A stretch of 64,000 nt of DNA from Micromonospora avicenniae (GCF_900156065.1 NZ_FTNF01000007.1:186001-250000); one strand, 5' to 3'; positions 8,023 to 18,348 are shown, numbered from the stretch's first letter. Translations and numbers: made by a program. Notes: generated by a model from the sequence alone, not told the origin.

Positions 8023-9129
8023 ATGGCTGACTTCAAACCGGGGCTGGAGGGCGTCGTCGCCTTTGAGACCGAGATCGCCGAACCAGACCGCGAGGGTGGC
8101 GCGCTGCGCTACCGCGGGGTGGACATCGAGGATCTGATCGGCCAGGTCTCCTTCGGCAACGTGTGGGCCCTGCTGGTGGACGGCCGGTTCGGGCCGGGCC
8201 TGCCGCCCGCCGAGCCGTTCCCGGTTCCGGTGCACTCCGGTGACATCCGCGTCGATGTGCAGTCCGCGGTCGCGATGCTCGCCCCGTACTGGGGCCTCGA
8301 CCAGCTGCTCGACATCACCGACGAACAGGCCCGTGAGGACCTCGCCCGGGTCTCGGTGACCGCGCTCTCCTTCGTCGCCCAGTCCGCCCGTGGCCTCGGC
8401 CTGCCGGCCGTGCCGCAGAAGGAGATCGACAAGGCGTCCACGATCGTCGAGCGCTTCATGAAGCGCTGGCGCGGCGAGCCGGACCCCCGGCACGTCAAGG
8501 CCGTCGACGCCTACTTCATCTCGGCCGCCGAGCACGGGCTGAACGCCTCGACGTTCACCGCCCGGATCGTCGCCTCGACCGGCGCCGACGCCGCCGCCTG
8601 CATCTCCTCCGGCATTGGCGCCCTCTCCGGCCCGCTGCACGGTGGCGCGCCGTCCCGGGTGCTCACCATGCTCGAGGCGGTCGAGCGCAGCGGCGATGCC
8701 GAGGGCTACGTCAAGGGTGTGCTGGACCGCGGCGAGCGGCTCATGGGCTTCGGCCACCGGGTCTACCGGGCCGAGGACCCGCGCGCGCGGGTGCTCCGCC
8801 GGACGGCCAAGGAGCTCGGCGCGCCCCGCTTCGAGGTGGCCGAGGCGCTGGAGAAGGCCGCCCTGGAGGAACTGCACAACCGCAAGCCGGACCGGGTGCT
8901 CGCCACCAACGTCGAGTTCTGGTCGGCCGTCGTGCTCGACTTCGCCGAGGTGCCGGCGCACATGTTCACCTCGATGTTCACCTGCGCCCGGATGGGTGGC
9001 TGGAGCGCCCACATCCTGGAGCAGAAGAAGCTCCAGCGGTTGGTGCGGCCGTCCGCCCGGTACATCGGCCACAGCCCGCGCAAGCCGCAGGAGGTCGAGG
9101 GCTGGGACGCCATCCCGCACGGCGTCTGA
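8023..9129 (+). CDS. citA: Citrate synthase 2
   Basis: The 368-residue protein is the short citrate synthase found in actinobacteria. It contains the substrate-binding AEHGLNAS (His about 171) and GFGHRVYRAEDPR (His about 245). The third catalytic position lies in ATNVEFWSAVVLDF (about 298), where Glu stands in place of the usual Asp. It condenses oxaloacetate and acetyl-CoA into citrate in the cytosol. The ATG at 8023 has CAGGAGAG at good spacing. The much longer ORF starting at 7675 is not supported upstream of this point. A large repeat element lies about 110 bp downstream. Confidence 0.9.
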   Translation: MADFKPGLEGVVAFETEIAEPDREGGALRYRGVDIEDLIGQVSFGNVWALLVDGRFGPGLPPAEPFPVPVHSGDIRVDVQSAVAMLAPYWGLDQLLDITDEQAREDLARVSVTALSFVAQSARGLGLPAVPQKEIDKASTIVERFMKRWRGEPDPRHVKAVDAYFISAAEHGLNASTFTARIVASTGADAAACISSGIGALSGPLHGGAPSRVLTMLEAVERSGDAEGYVKGVLDRGERLMGFGHRVYRAEDPRARVLRRTAKELGAPRFEVAEALEKAALEELHNRKPDRVLATNVEFWSAVVLDFAEVPAHMFTSMFTCARMGGWSAHILEQKKLQRLVRPSARYIGHSPRKPQEVEGWDAIPHGV

Positions 9130-10835
<1,706 letters not shown>

Positions 10836-10844
10836 TCGACATGA

Positions 10845-10883
10845 CGGTGGGTGGCCGCCGCTCGGCGCGGCGGCCACCCACCG
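10845..10883 (+). terminator. Terminator hairpin after serC
   Basis: A perfect 16-bp stem, cggtgggtggccgccg (10845-10860) with cggcggccacccaccg (10868-10883), has a 7-nt loop and begins 10 bases after the serC stop. There is no T-tract, as is common in actinobacterial terminators. Confidence 0.8.
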
Positions 10884-11020
10884 TGATCATCGCCGCAGGT
10901 CATCCACGACATGCGGGTGTCGCATCCCCCACCTGCAGGCAGATGAGCGTACGGTGGTGCGAGACGCCCGGGTGGCTGGCTCGTGGCGTGCGGCCAACGA
11001 AGCGGGACGGAGGCAACGCT

Positions 11021-12097
11021 ATGCGCCCAGTACGCTTCGTCGCCCTTTCCGAGGACGGCCAGGCCCTGGTGCTCGCCGACGAGGTGGGGCGGCTGCTCGC
11101 GCTACCCATCGACGAGCGGGTGAGCACGGCGCTGCACGCCGAGCCCGGCGCCCCGCCGCTCACGGTGGCGCCCGCTGCCGCCGACCCGATCCCGTCCCTG
11201 TCCCCACGCGACATCCAGGCCCGCATCCGCTCCGGTGAGTCCGCCGAGGACGTCGCCCGGATCGCCGGAGTGCCGGTCGACCGGGTGCTGCGCTACGCCG
11301 GCCCGGTGCTGCAGGAGCGGGCGATGCTCGCCCAGCACGCTCGGCGCACCCGGCTCAAGGGCGCGGAGAAGCCGACGCCACTCGCCGAGGTCGTCAACGA
11401 CCGGCTGGCCCAGCACGGCATCGACACCGAGAAGATCTCCTGGGACGCGTACCGGCGTGACGACGGCACCTGGCGGATCATCGCCACCTGGCCGTCGGGC
11501 AAGGCCACCGCGCAGGCGATCTGGGTCCTCGACAAGACCCGACAGGCGGTCGCCCCGCACGACGACATGGCGCAATACCTCTGCGCCGAGCGGCCCACGC
11601 CGATCCTCGGCCAGGATCCGCCGGAGCGGGGCGGGCACGCCCTGCCCGGGCCGACCCGCAGCGAGCCGAGCAGAGGCGGGCACGGGCTGCCGGCGCCCGC
11701 CGAGCACTCCCGCCCCGGTCGGGATCCGATCCGGGCCGGGCGGGACGCCCTGCTCGCATCCCTCGACCGGCCGCTGGGTGGCTCCTCCGGCCGAGGCCTG
11801 GAGCCGCGTACGCCCGCCGCGCTCGCGGGGTCCGACGCGCCCCGGCAGCGAGCCGTCGCGGGCGGTGCCGCCGCGCTGCTCGGCGGCGGGCCCGGCTCGG
11901 CCTTCGACGACGACTCGGACGCGCCCAAGGAGGTGCCGGCCGTGCCGTCGCTGGCGGTGCTCCGGCCGCGCCGCACCGGGGCGGCGGCCGCCGCGGGCAG
12001 CGAGCCCACCGACAACTCGGGCAAGCCACGCAAGCGCCTGCCGAGCTGGGACGACGTCCTCTTCGGCAGCGGCCCGGCCGCCCGCGAGTCCTCCTGA
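11021..12097 (+). CDS. sepH: Septation protein SepH (DUF3071)
   Basis: The 358-residue protein has the SepH plan. The N-terminal domain starts MRPVRFVALSEDGQALVLAD. It holds a predicted helix-turn-helix around SPRDIQARIRSGESAEDVAR and a WRIIATWPSGKATAQAIW segment, followed by a long disordered Pro/Gly/Arg-rich linker. The conserved C-terminal end RKRLPSWDDVLFGS closes the protein. SepH in Streptomyces binds FtsZ and promotes Z-ring assembly during sporulation septation; that role is carried over by homology. The ATG at 11021 is preceded by GGACGGAGG. It stands alone between two strong terminators. Confidence 0.9.
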   Translation: MRPVRFVALSEDGQALVLADEVGRLLALPIDERVSTALHAEPGAPPLTVAPAAADPIPSLSPRDIQARIRSGESAEDVARIAGVPVDRVLRYAGPVLQERAMLAQHARRTRLKGAEKPTPLAEVVNDRLAQHGIDTEKISWDAYRRDDGTWRIIATWPSGKATAQAIWVLDKTRQAVAPHDDMAQYLCAERPTPILGQDPPERGGHALPGPTRSEPSRGGHGLPAPAEHSRPGRDPIRAGRDALLASLDRPLGGSSGRGLEPRTPAALAGSDAPRQRAVAGGAAALLGGGPGSAFDDDSDAPKEVPAVPSLAVLRPRRTGAAAAAGSEPTDNSGKPRKRLPSWDDVLFGSGPAARESS

Positions 12098-12130
12098 CCC
12101 ACCTGCGGCCGGGCAACTTCTCCTGACGCG

Positions 12131-12170
12131 CCTCCGGAAGGGTGGGCGGATCGGCCCACCCTTCCGGAGG
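12131..12170 (+). terminator. Terminator hairpin after sepH
   Basis: A perfect 17-bp stem, cctccggaagggtgggc (12131-12147) with gcccacccttccggagg (12154-12170), has a GGATCG loop. It begins 34 bases after the sepH stop and separates sepH from the hydrolase gene. Confidence 0.85.
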
Positions 12171-12254
12171 AGAGCCAGCACACAGTAGAGCGCCCGAACC
12201 GCAACCGGTTCGCCCGCGTGTCCACGTTGTCCCCTCACGTGGAAGGCGCGCCTC

Positions 12255-13253
12255 TTGACCCTCGACATCGCACAGCAGAAGAGCCCGCCCCGGCGGACCG
12301 CGCTCGGCCGGGTCGGCGTCACCCTCAGTGCGCTGCTCGCGCTCGTCGTCCTGGCGGCCATCGTCCTCTACGCCTGGCCGCTCGGCGGAACCGACCTGCA
12401 GCGCGCCACCCCGAAGGCCCTCACCTTCGACGCTGCCCTCGGTCAGGCCGAGCAGGTCGTCGCGGCTGAGACCGCGGATCCGGACGTACGCCCGGAGTGC
12501 CGCAGCGTCGTGATGTCGCACGGCACCAGGACAGCCAAGGCCGTCCTGCTGCTGCACGGCTACACCGACTGCCCCAAGCAGTACGCCGGCCTGGCGAAGC
12601 GCTACTTCGACGAGGGATACAACGTCTGGGTGCCCCGGGCGCCCCGCCACGGGGTCACCGACGAGCTGGCGCACACGAAGCTCGAAGCCACCGAGCTGGT
12701 CACCTACGCCAACGACGCGCTGAACCTCGTCACCGGGCTCGGCGAGGACGTCGGAGTCGTGGGCATCTCCGGCGGCGGAGTGCTGGCCACCTGGCTGGCG
12801 GGCCGGCGCCCCGACGCGGTGCGTCACCTCTTGGTGCTGTCACCCTTCTACAAGCCGAACAGTGCGCAGGCGCCCGGCTTCGTGGTCAAACCCACGATCG
12901 TGCTCTTCGGTTTCCATCTCCTACCGGACCGGACCAACTCGGAAGGGTTCTCCTTCGCCGCGCTCTCCCAGTACCTCCGCATCGCGCGCAACTTCGATCT
13001 GGACCAGCGAAATCCGCGACTGACGAGTGTGGCGGTCGTGACGTCGGCGAACGACGACTTCATCGATCGCCGGGAAGCGGTGGACGTCGCCCGGCGTATC
13101 GCCACGGCGAACGACCGCCCGCTGGCCGTCCACGAGCTGCCCGCGGAACTGGGCATCGGGCACGACGTCGTCGATCCCGGCGCGCTGGGCAACCGGAGCG
13201 ACGAGCTCGACAAGCTGTACTTCGACCTCTACGAGGGCACCCGGAAGGACTGA
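12255..13253 (+). CDS. Membrane-anchored alpha/beta-hydrolase
   Basis: This 332-residue protein has an N-terminal anchor (VTLSALLALVVLAAIVLYAW, about residues 22-41). An alpha/beta-hydrolase domain follows, with the oxyanion HG motif in VLLLHGYTDCPKQYAG and the nucleophile elbow GVVGISGGGVLA. Candidate catalytic Asp and His lie in SANDDFIDRREAV and ELGIGHDVVDP. The esterase, thioesterase or lipase substrate is unknown. The only reasonable start is a TTG at 12255 with GGAAGG eight bases upstream. It converges on the thpR gene, where cccctg/cagggg may form a small terminator at 13262-13291. Confidence 0.8.
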   Translation: MTLDIAQQKSPPRRTALGRVGVTLSALLALVVLAAIVLYAWPLGGTDLQRATPKALTFDAALGQAEQVVAAETADPDVRPECRSVVMSHGTRTAKAVLLLHGYTDCPKQYAGLAKRYFDEGYNVWVPRAPRHGVTDELAHTKLEATELVTYANDALNLVTGLGEDVGVVGISGGGVLATWLAGRRPDAVRHLLVLSPFYKPNSAQAPGFVVKPTIVLFGFHLLPDRTNSEGFSFAALSQYLRIARNFDLDQRNPRLTSVAVVTSANDDFIDRREAVDVARRIATANDRPLAVHELPAELGIGHDVVDPGALGNRSDELDKLYFDLYEGTRKD

Positions 13254-13281
13254 GACCGACAGCCCCTGCGCCCGGGCCCGG

Positions 13282-13902
13282 TCACAGGGGCCAGGCGGCG
13301 AGCCGGTCGTAGCGTGGTCGGGGGCCGGGGTGGCTGCGCATCAGCAACAACTCGGCCGCCGGCCACTCCGGCCCCAGGTAGCCATCCAGCGTGACCCGGT
13401 CCGCCTCGATGTCGGTCTCCGCCATCCGGTCACCGGGCCGGGCGATGGTGAGGTGTGCACGGAAGGGCTTCTCGTCGTACGGCAGGCGTGCGCTCCGCAG
13501 TCGTGAGCGGATCAGCCGGGCCAGGGTGGCGATCGCCTCGACCTCACCCCGTACGTCCACCCAGAGGATCGTGAACCGGTTCTCCCCGAACCGGCCACCC
13601 CCGCCCAACCGCAGCCGTGGCGCGGCGTCCCGCGACTCGCGGAACCACTGGGCGGCGAGCCCGAGCGAGCTCTCCACCTCGACCAGCCGGGCCTCCTCGA
13701 CATCACCGAGGAAGGCGAGCGTGAGGTGGGCGTGCGCCGGGTCGGCCAGCCGTACGTTTGTGCCGGCGGCGGCCGCCGCCCCGATCCGGAGTCGGGCGAC
13801 CTGAGTGGTCAGGTCGGCGACCACGTCCGCCGGCGGGTTGACCGCGACGAAGAGCCTCAACCGGGGTACGTCCTCACCGGTGCTGCTGGCGGCGCGCGCC
13901 AC
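13282..13902 (-). CDS. thpR: RNA 2',3'-cyclic phosphodiesterase (2H family)
   Basis: The 206-residue protein has the 2H-phosphoesterase pattern. It contains RLRLFVAVNPPADVVADL at the start, then HLTLAFLGDV (first HxTx), and later FRAHLTIARPGDR (second HxTx). These histidines should hydrolyse 2',3'-cyclic phosphate ends of RNA. The N-terminal dozen residues before LRLFVAV are extra, and the GTG at 13902 overlaps the end of the upstream gene by 29 bp, so the true start may be slightly later. It is probably co-transcribed with 13874-14383. Confidence 0.85.
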   Translation of the reverse strand: MARAASSTGEDVPRLRLFVAVNPPADVVADLTTQVARLRIGAAAAAGTNVRLADPAHAHLTLAFLGDVEEARLVEVESSLGLAAQWFRESRDAAPRLRLGGGGRFGENRFTILWVDVRGEVEAIATLARLIRSRLRSARLPYDEKPFRAHLTIARPGDRMAETDIEADRVTLDGYLGPEWPAAELLLMRSHPGPRPRYDRLAAWPL

Positions 13903-14383
13903 GCGCGGCCGGCAGGCTCAGCCCCGCGGCGTGCAGCAGCCCCTCCACCCGGACCCGTTCGATCTCCTGGTCGACGCCGTCCAGCTCGCTGAGATGCTCC
14001 GTGATGTCGAGCGCGCGACAGGCGAGACGGAGCCGGTCGTCGTACGCCTGGAGCACCGCGCCATGCCAGACCATCGGCCGGCCGGTGCCCCCGAGTCGCT
14101 GGCCGCCCAGCCGGCGCAGGTCGGTGGCGAGCTGTTCCAGCGGCCTCCGGTCCTCCCGGTCGAATTCGGACAGGTCGATGTCACGGGTCAACGCGTCGGC
14201 CTCGACGGCCCGGTCCAGCCGGGCGATGACGCGCCGCTCCCGCCGACGCTCGCGCCATTCGGCGAAGCCGCAGGCCACCCGGTCGATGATCTCGTCGGCG
14301 CAGAAGAGCAGGGCGATCAACGCAGGCAGACTCGCCACGGCGACGAACGCCAGGGCGAGCAACAGTGCGCGTCCGAGCTCCAC
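13874..14383 (-). CDS. Membrane-anchored protein of unknown function
   Basis: The 169-residue protein starts with a hydrophobic segment (ALLLALAFVAVASLPALIALLFC, about residues 6-28). A charged, helix-rich cytoplasmic region follows (FAEWRERRRERRVIARLDRA, then EFDREDRRPLEQLATDLRRL). I recognise no domain or catalytic motif. The C-terminal tail is Arg/Gln-rich and overlaps the thpR start by 29 bp, suggesting one transcript with translational coupling. The start is GTG at 14383. Function is unassigned. Confidence 0.65.
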   Translation of the reverse strand: MELGRALLLALAFVAVASLPALIALLFCADEIIDRVACGFAEWRERRRERRVIARLDRAVEADALTRDIDLSEFDREDRRPLEQLATDLRRLGGQRLGGTGRPMVWHGAVLQAYDDRLRLACRALDITEHLSELDGVDQEIERVRVEGLLHAAGLSLPAARGARRQQHR

Positions 14384-14481
14384 GCATCGACGCTAAGCTC
14401 CGCCCTGCCGCTCCGCCACCGGAATGGCGGCATCCGCGCCATCCGCGCATCGGGACGCTTCGGCCCGCCAGATGTGTTAGG

Positions 14482-14524
14482 AGAGGCCCCTGCCGCGTGA
14501 GTTCGCACGACAACAGGGGCCTCT
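14482..14524 (-). terminator. Terminator hairpin after the MFS gene at 14531
   Basis: The 11-bp stem agaggcccctg (14482-14492) and caggggcctct (14514-14524) encloses 21 nt. It lies immediately downstream of the minus-strand MFS stop codon. Confidence 0.75.
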
Positions 14525-14530
14525 TCCGGC

Positions 14531-15814
14531 TCAGCTCTCCGTCTGCGTCACGTAGAAGCGGGGCATCGGCAGCACCTGGAACCGGAGCCGGGCGCCGGAG
14601 CGGCGCAGCTGCCAGGCCAGCGCGAGCAGCGCGGTGGCCAGCGAGATCAGCGCGCCGATCCAGATGGCGGCCCCGGCACCGAAGGTCTCCGCGACCCAAC
14701 CGATCACGGGCGCGCCGACCGGGTTGGTGCCGAGGAACACCAGCACCCAGAGGGCCATGACCCGGCCCCGGAACGCGGCGTCCACGCCGAGCTGCACCCG
14801 CTGGTTGGCCGCCTGGGCGAAGAAGACCATGAAGAATCCGGTCGGCACCAGCAGGACGGCCACCAGCCAGTACACCTGGGAGAGGCCGACCAGCGTGCCG
14901 AAGCTCGCGCAGGCGATGGCGGCGCCGAGCACCAGCCAGATGGACGGCCGGCTGCGCCGCCCGGTGCCGGCGAGCGCCCCACCGAGCGCGCCGAGCGCGA
15001 GCGCGGTGGTGAACAGGCCGAACGAGGCCGCGCCGGTGTGGAACACGGTCTTGGCCAGCGCCGCCAGGGTGAGCTGGAAGTTGAACAACGACATGCCGAT
15101 CACCGACATCACGACCATCGGGAGCAGCAGGTCGGGGCGGTGCCAGACGTACCGCAACCCGTCGATCACCCGGGCCTCGGCACGTTCGTCCCGCGGCGGC
15201 AGGGCGTCCCGGTAGAGCTCGGACGTACGCATCCGCACCACGTTCACCAGCGGCGCGATCGAGCTGACCGCGGTGATGATGAAGACCGGACCGACGTCGA
15301 AGACGGCGATGGCCACGCCGGCGATGGCCGGGCCGATGATCCGCGCGGAGTTGAACACGGCGGCGTTGAGCGAGAGGGCGTTCGGCAGCAGCGGCACGCC
15401 GACCAGTTCGGAGACGAAGGACTGCCGGACGGGAGTCTCCACCGCGTTGGCGACGCCGAGCAGGAGGGCGAACGCGAAGACGTGCCAGAGCTGAGCCAGG
15501 CCGGTGATGACCAGCATGCTCATGCCGAGCGCCAGCACGGTCCAGAAGGTGTTGGCGACGAAGAGCAGGATGCGCTTGTCGTACCGGTCGGCGAGGCGGC
15601 CGGAGATAAGGGTGAGCAGGAGCACCGGGGTGAACTGCAGGGCCGTCACCACGCCGAGCGCGGTCGCGGAGTTGTCCGAGAGGTCGAGGACGAGCCAGTC
15701 CTGGGCGATGTACATCATCCAGACGCCGAGCAGTTTGATCAGCTGTCCGGTGGCGAAGAGCCGGTAGTTGCGAACCTGTAGGGACTGGAACATGGTGCTC
15801 AGCCTGGCCTGCAC
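14531..15814 (-). CDS. MFS transporter, EntS-like, in a MarR-MFS unit
   Basis: The 427-residue protein has about 12 membrane helices and the MFS_3 features YRLFATGQLIKLLGVWMM at the start and GRLADRYDKRILLF in the helix 2-3 loop. It probably effluxes a drug or metabolite. Its start (GTG at 15814, with GAGGAGG 11 bases upstream) lies 73 bp after the MarR gene on the same strand. MarR-MFS pairs usually form ligand-induced efflux operons, so regulation by the neighbouring MarR protein is inferred. A hairpin terminator follows. Confidence 0.86.
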   Translation of the reverse strand: MQARLSTMFQSLQVRNYRLFATGQLIKLLGVWMMYIAQDWLVLDLSDNSATALGVVTALQFTPVLLLTLISGRLADRYDKRILLFVANTFWTVLALGMSMLVITGLAQLWHVFAFALLLGVANAVETPVRQSFVSELVGVPLLPNALSLNAAVFNSARIIGPAIAGVAIAVFDVGPVFIITAVSSIAPLVNVVRMRTSELYRDALPPRDERAEARVIDGLRYVWHRPDLLLPMVVMSVIGMSLFNFQLTLAALAKTVFHTGAASFGLFTTALALGALGGALAGTGRRSRPSIWLVLGAAIACASFGTLVGLSQVYWLVAVLLVPTGFFMVFFAQAANQRVQLGVDAAFRGRVMALWVLVFLGTNPVGAPVIGWVAETFGAGAAIWIGALISLATALLALAWQLRRSGARLRFQVLPMPRFYVTQTES

Positions 15815-15887
15815 TCTTGGTAGCGCCTCCTCGAGTCGTACGCGTCATCCACGGCGGACGGCGCGGACCCGATGGCGCGGGTGCGAG

Positions 15888-16337
15888 TCAGGCGCGAGCG
15901 ATCTGCTGGAGAAGCTCGGCAGCTTTCCCCAGCGTCTCCCGGTCGACCTCGCTGAGCTCGGCCAGCCGGTTGGCCAGCCACTCGTTACGGGCGCGCTCGA
16001 ACTTCTCGAGCATCGCCCGCCCTCCCTCGGTCGGTGCGAGGATGACCTGGCGTCCGTCGGTCGGATGGGGGGTGCGCTGCACGAGGCCGCGCTCCTCCAA
16101 CTTCGCCACGATCCGGGTCATCGTCGGTGGCTGCACCCGTTCCACATCGGCCAGTTCCCGTGGCGTCAGCGCGCCTGCCAGCCCGAGGCTGGTGAGCGCG
16201 CTGAGCTGGGTGATCGTCAGATCGCCGACCGGCCGGGCCTGTCTGACCCGCCGGCTGAGTCGGGTGATCGCATCACGCAGCTGGGGGGCCAGCTGCGCCG
16301 GTGGCACGCGTTTCGCAGTCACCGTCCGCTCCGTCAC
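15888..16337 (-). CDS. MarR-family transcriptional regulator
   Basis: The 149-residue protein has the MarR winged-helix fold. A dimerisation helix (QLRDAITRLSRRVRQ) is followed by LTITQLSALTSLGLAGALTP, the recognition part VQPPTMTRIVAKLEERGLVQ, and the wing RTPHPTDGRQVILAPTEGG. It probably represses itself and the downstream MFS exporter until a ligand binds. GTG at 16337 gives full length; a second GTG at 16322 has GGAG six bases upstream and is an alternative. The operator-like palindromes at 16340-16368 abut the start, so the mRNA may be leaderless or start just inside the gene. Confidence 0.87.
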   Translation of the reverse strand: MTERTVTAKRVPPAQLAPQLRDAITRLSRRVRQARPVGDLTITQLSALTSLGLAGALTPRELADVERVQPPTMTRIVAKLEERGLVQRTPHPTDGRQVILAPTEGGRAMLEKFERARNEWLANRLAELSEVDRETLGKAAELLQQIARA

Positions 16338-16339
16338 GA

Positions 16340-16368
16340 TAGTTAGCTTAACTAATGAGCTTGGCTAA
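16340..16368. promoter_or_regulatory. MarR operator-like nested palindromes
   Basis: The inner palindrome tagttagcttaacta (16340-16354) has perfect 6-bp half-sites around GCT. An outer pair ttagc/gctaa spans 16344-16368. The stretch is strikingly AT-rich for this region and lies directly upstream of the MarR start codon, where autoregulatory MarR sites usually sit. Confidence 0.7.
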
Positions 16369-16453
16369 CGACATCTGATATGACCAGGCTCACGAGGACT
16401 TTCGCCTGCCCCGGGCCGGGTGTCCGCTTCCGGACGCCCGGCCCGGGGCGGCG

Positions 16454-17932
16454 TCACAGCACCACGGACTCGATCGGTCCGCGCAGGAAGTAGAGGACGA
16501 AGAGCGCGGCCACCCCGTACATCAGCGGGTGCACCTCCCGTGCCTTCCCCCTGGCCAGTTTCAACACCGCGTAGGTGATCACGCCGGCCCCGATCCCGTT
16601 GGAGATCGAGTAGGTGAAGGGCATCAGCACGATGGTGAGGAACGCCGGGATCGCGATCTCGTAGTCGGACCAGTCGATGGTCCGGACCGCGGTCATCATC
16701 AGGAAACCCACCACCACCAGCGCGGTGGAGGCCGCCTCGAACGGCACGACCACCACCAGCGGCGCCAGGAACATGGCCAGCAGGAAGAGCCCGCCGGTGA
16801 CCAGGTTGGCCACACCGGTCCGGGCACCCTCCGCCACACCGGCGGCGCTCTCGATGTACGAGGTGTTGCTGGAGGTGCTCGCCGCACCGCCGGCTGCCGC
16901 GGCGATCGAGTCGACCAGCAGGATCTCCTTCGTCCGCGGCGGGGTGCCCCGCTCGTCGAGCATCCCGCCCTCCTGGCCGACCGCGACCATCGTGCCCATC
17001 GTGTCGAAGAAGTCCGTGATCAGCAGCGTGAAGACGAACATCAGCACGACCAGCCAGCCGGCCCGGCCCCACGAGTCGAGCACGTTGAAGTGGCCGAGCA
17101 GCGACAGGTCCGGAACGTCCGCGATGGTCTTCGGCAGCTCCGGAACGTTGAGCGCCCAGCCCTTCGGGTTGGGCTTGCCGTCGACCACGGACGGTCCGAC
17201 GTTCGCGATCGCCTCGACGATGATCGCCAGCACGGTCGAGCCGAGGATGCCGATCAGGATCGCGCCCCGGACCCGGCGGACCACCAGCACCAGCGTCAGC
17301 AGTAGTCCGACCACGAAGACGAGCAGCGGCCAGCTCGCCAGCTTGCCGCCGATCCCCAGCCCCACCGGCACCGTCGTGTTGGCCACGTCCGGCACGCGGC
17401 GTACGAAGCCGGCGTCGACCAGCCCGATGATGGTCAGGAACAGCCCGATGCCGACGCCGATCGCCGTCTTCAGCTGGGTCGGCACCGCGCGGAACACCGC
17501 GGTACGCAGGCCGGTCAGCACCAGCACCGCGATGATCACACCTTCGATCACCACCAGTCCCATGGCGTCGGCCCAGGTCATCTCCGGGGCGATCTCGAAC
17601 GCGACGAGCGCGTTGACGCCGAGGCCGGCGGCGAGCGCCAGCGGGAACCGGCCGACCACACCCATCAGGATGGTCATCACCCCGGCGACCAGCGCCGTCG
17701 CCGCGGCGATCGCCGGGATCGCGAGTTTCTTGCCGTCACCGTCGGCGGCGCCGCCGAGGATCAGCGGGTTGAGCACCACGATGTAGGCCATCGTGAAGAA
17801 GGTCGCCAGGCCTCCGCGTACCTCACGGCTCATCGTCGAGCCACGGGCGGATATCTCGAAGAACCGGTCAAATCCGTTGCGCGGTGAATCAGGGGCGGGT
17901 GGTGTGCCGTTCTCTGGGGGCGGTACTGCCAT
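16454..17932 (-). CDS. NCS2-family purine (xanthine/adenine/guanine) permease
   Basis: The 492-residue protein has about 12-14 hydrophobic segments. It carries AzgA-subgroup motifs: FTMAYIVVLNPLIL near the start, AAGLGVNALVAFEIAPEMTW, LITDFFDTMGTMVAVGQ, and AASTSSNTSYIESAAGVAEG, which lines the substrate site in this family. It should import a purine base with protons across the cytoplasmic membrane. The ATG at 17932 has GAGGA just upstream; the longer ORF to 18313 adds only Arg-rich sequence and overlaps the divergent DUF2530 gene. Confidence 0.88.
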   Translation of the reverse strand: MAVPPPENGTPPAPDSPRNGFDRFFEISARGSTMSREVRGGLATFFTMAYIVVLNPLILGGAADGDGKKLAIPAIAAATALVAGVMTILMGVVGRFPLALAAGLGVNALVAFEIAPEMTWADAMGLVVIEGVIIAVLVLTGLRTAVFRAVPTQLKTAIGVGIGLFLTIIGLVDAGFVRRVPDVANTTVPVGLGIGGKLASWPLLVFVVGLLLTLVLVVRRVRGAILIGILGSTVLAIIVEAIANVGPSVVDGKPNPKGWALNVPELPKTIADVPDLSLLGHFNVLDSWGRAGWLVVLMFVFTLLITDFFDTMGTMVAVGQEGGMLDERGTPPRTKEILLVDSIAAAAGGAASTSSNTSYIESAAGVAEGARTGVANLVTGGLFLLAMFLAPLVVVVPFEAASTALVVVGFLMMTAVRTIDWSDYEIAIPAFLTIVLMPFTYSISNGIGAGVITYAVLKLARGKAREVHPLMYGVAALFVLYFLRGPIESVVL

Positions 17933-18007
17933 CACGTCCTCGCAGGTGATCTTCGATCGTCGCGCGCATCGTCCCAGATCAGTGGGCTGCCAGGAAAGTT
18001 GATCGCG

Positions 18008-18013
18008 TACGCT
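18008..18013 (+). promoter_or_regulatory. TACGCT -10 box, leaderless start of the DUF2530 gene
   Basis: TACGCT ends exactly 7 nt before the GTG at 18020, the spacing expected if transcription starts on the start codon. Confidence 0.5.
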
Positions 18014-18019
18014 TGCCGC

Positions 18020-18268
18020 GTGCCGAAGCAGCAGCCGCCGCGGCCCGAGCCGCTCGACCCGCCGATGGTGCCGTTCGCCCTCGCCGGCATGGCCGGCTGG
18101 GCCGTCGCCGGCCTGGTGCTGCTGCTCTTCTGTCGCGGCTGGCTGACCGAGCACGGGCATGAGAACTGGCTCTGGATCTGCCTGGCCGGCTTCCTCTGGG
18201 GCATCCCGGGCCTCGCGGTGATGATGCGGCACGACGCGAACCGCCGCCGCCGTCGCGCCGCCCGCTGA
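18020..18268 (+). CDS. DUF2530 small membrane protein
   Basis: This 82-residue protein has a Pro-rich N-terminus (VPKQQPPRPEPLDPPMVPFA) and two hydrophobic segments (MAGWAVAGLVLLLFC and LWICLAGFLWGIPGLAVMM), then an Arg-rich cytoplasmic tail. This is the DUF2530 pattern; function is unknown. The GTG at 18020 follows a TACGCT box by 7 nt. It lies next to DUF3027 and purine permease genes, a grouping I also associate with Streptomyces. Confidence 0.8.
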   Translation: MPKQQPPRPEPLDPPMVPFALAGMAGWAVAGLVLLLFCRGWLTEHGHENWLWICLAGFLWGIPGLAVMMRHDANRRRRRAAR

Positions 18269-18320
18269 CCGCGCGTCCACTCGCCGCGCCGCCCGGCCGG
18301 GGCCGGCCCACACCCACGCC

Positions 18321-18348
18321 GGCCATCGCGCCCGCGGGCGCCGTGGCC
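18321..18348. terminator. Hairpin between convergent DUF2530 and DUF3027 genes
   Basis: ggccatcgcgccc (18321-18333) pairs imperfectly with gggcgccgtggcc (18336-18348), leaving small internal mismatches. Its position between two converging stop codons suggests a shared terminator. Confidence 0.45.

Noticed and set aside
12497..13312. Plus-strand 271-codon frame inside the hydrolase gene
   Set aside because: It is an alternative frame of the alpha/beta-hydrolase gene without motifs.
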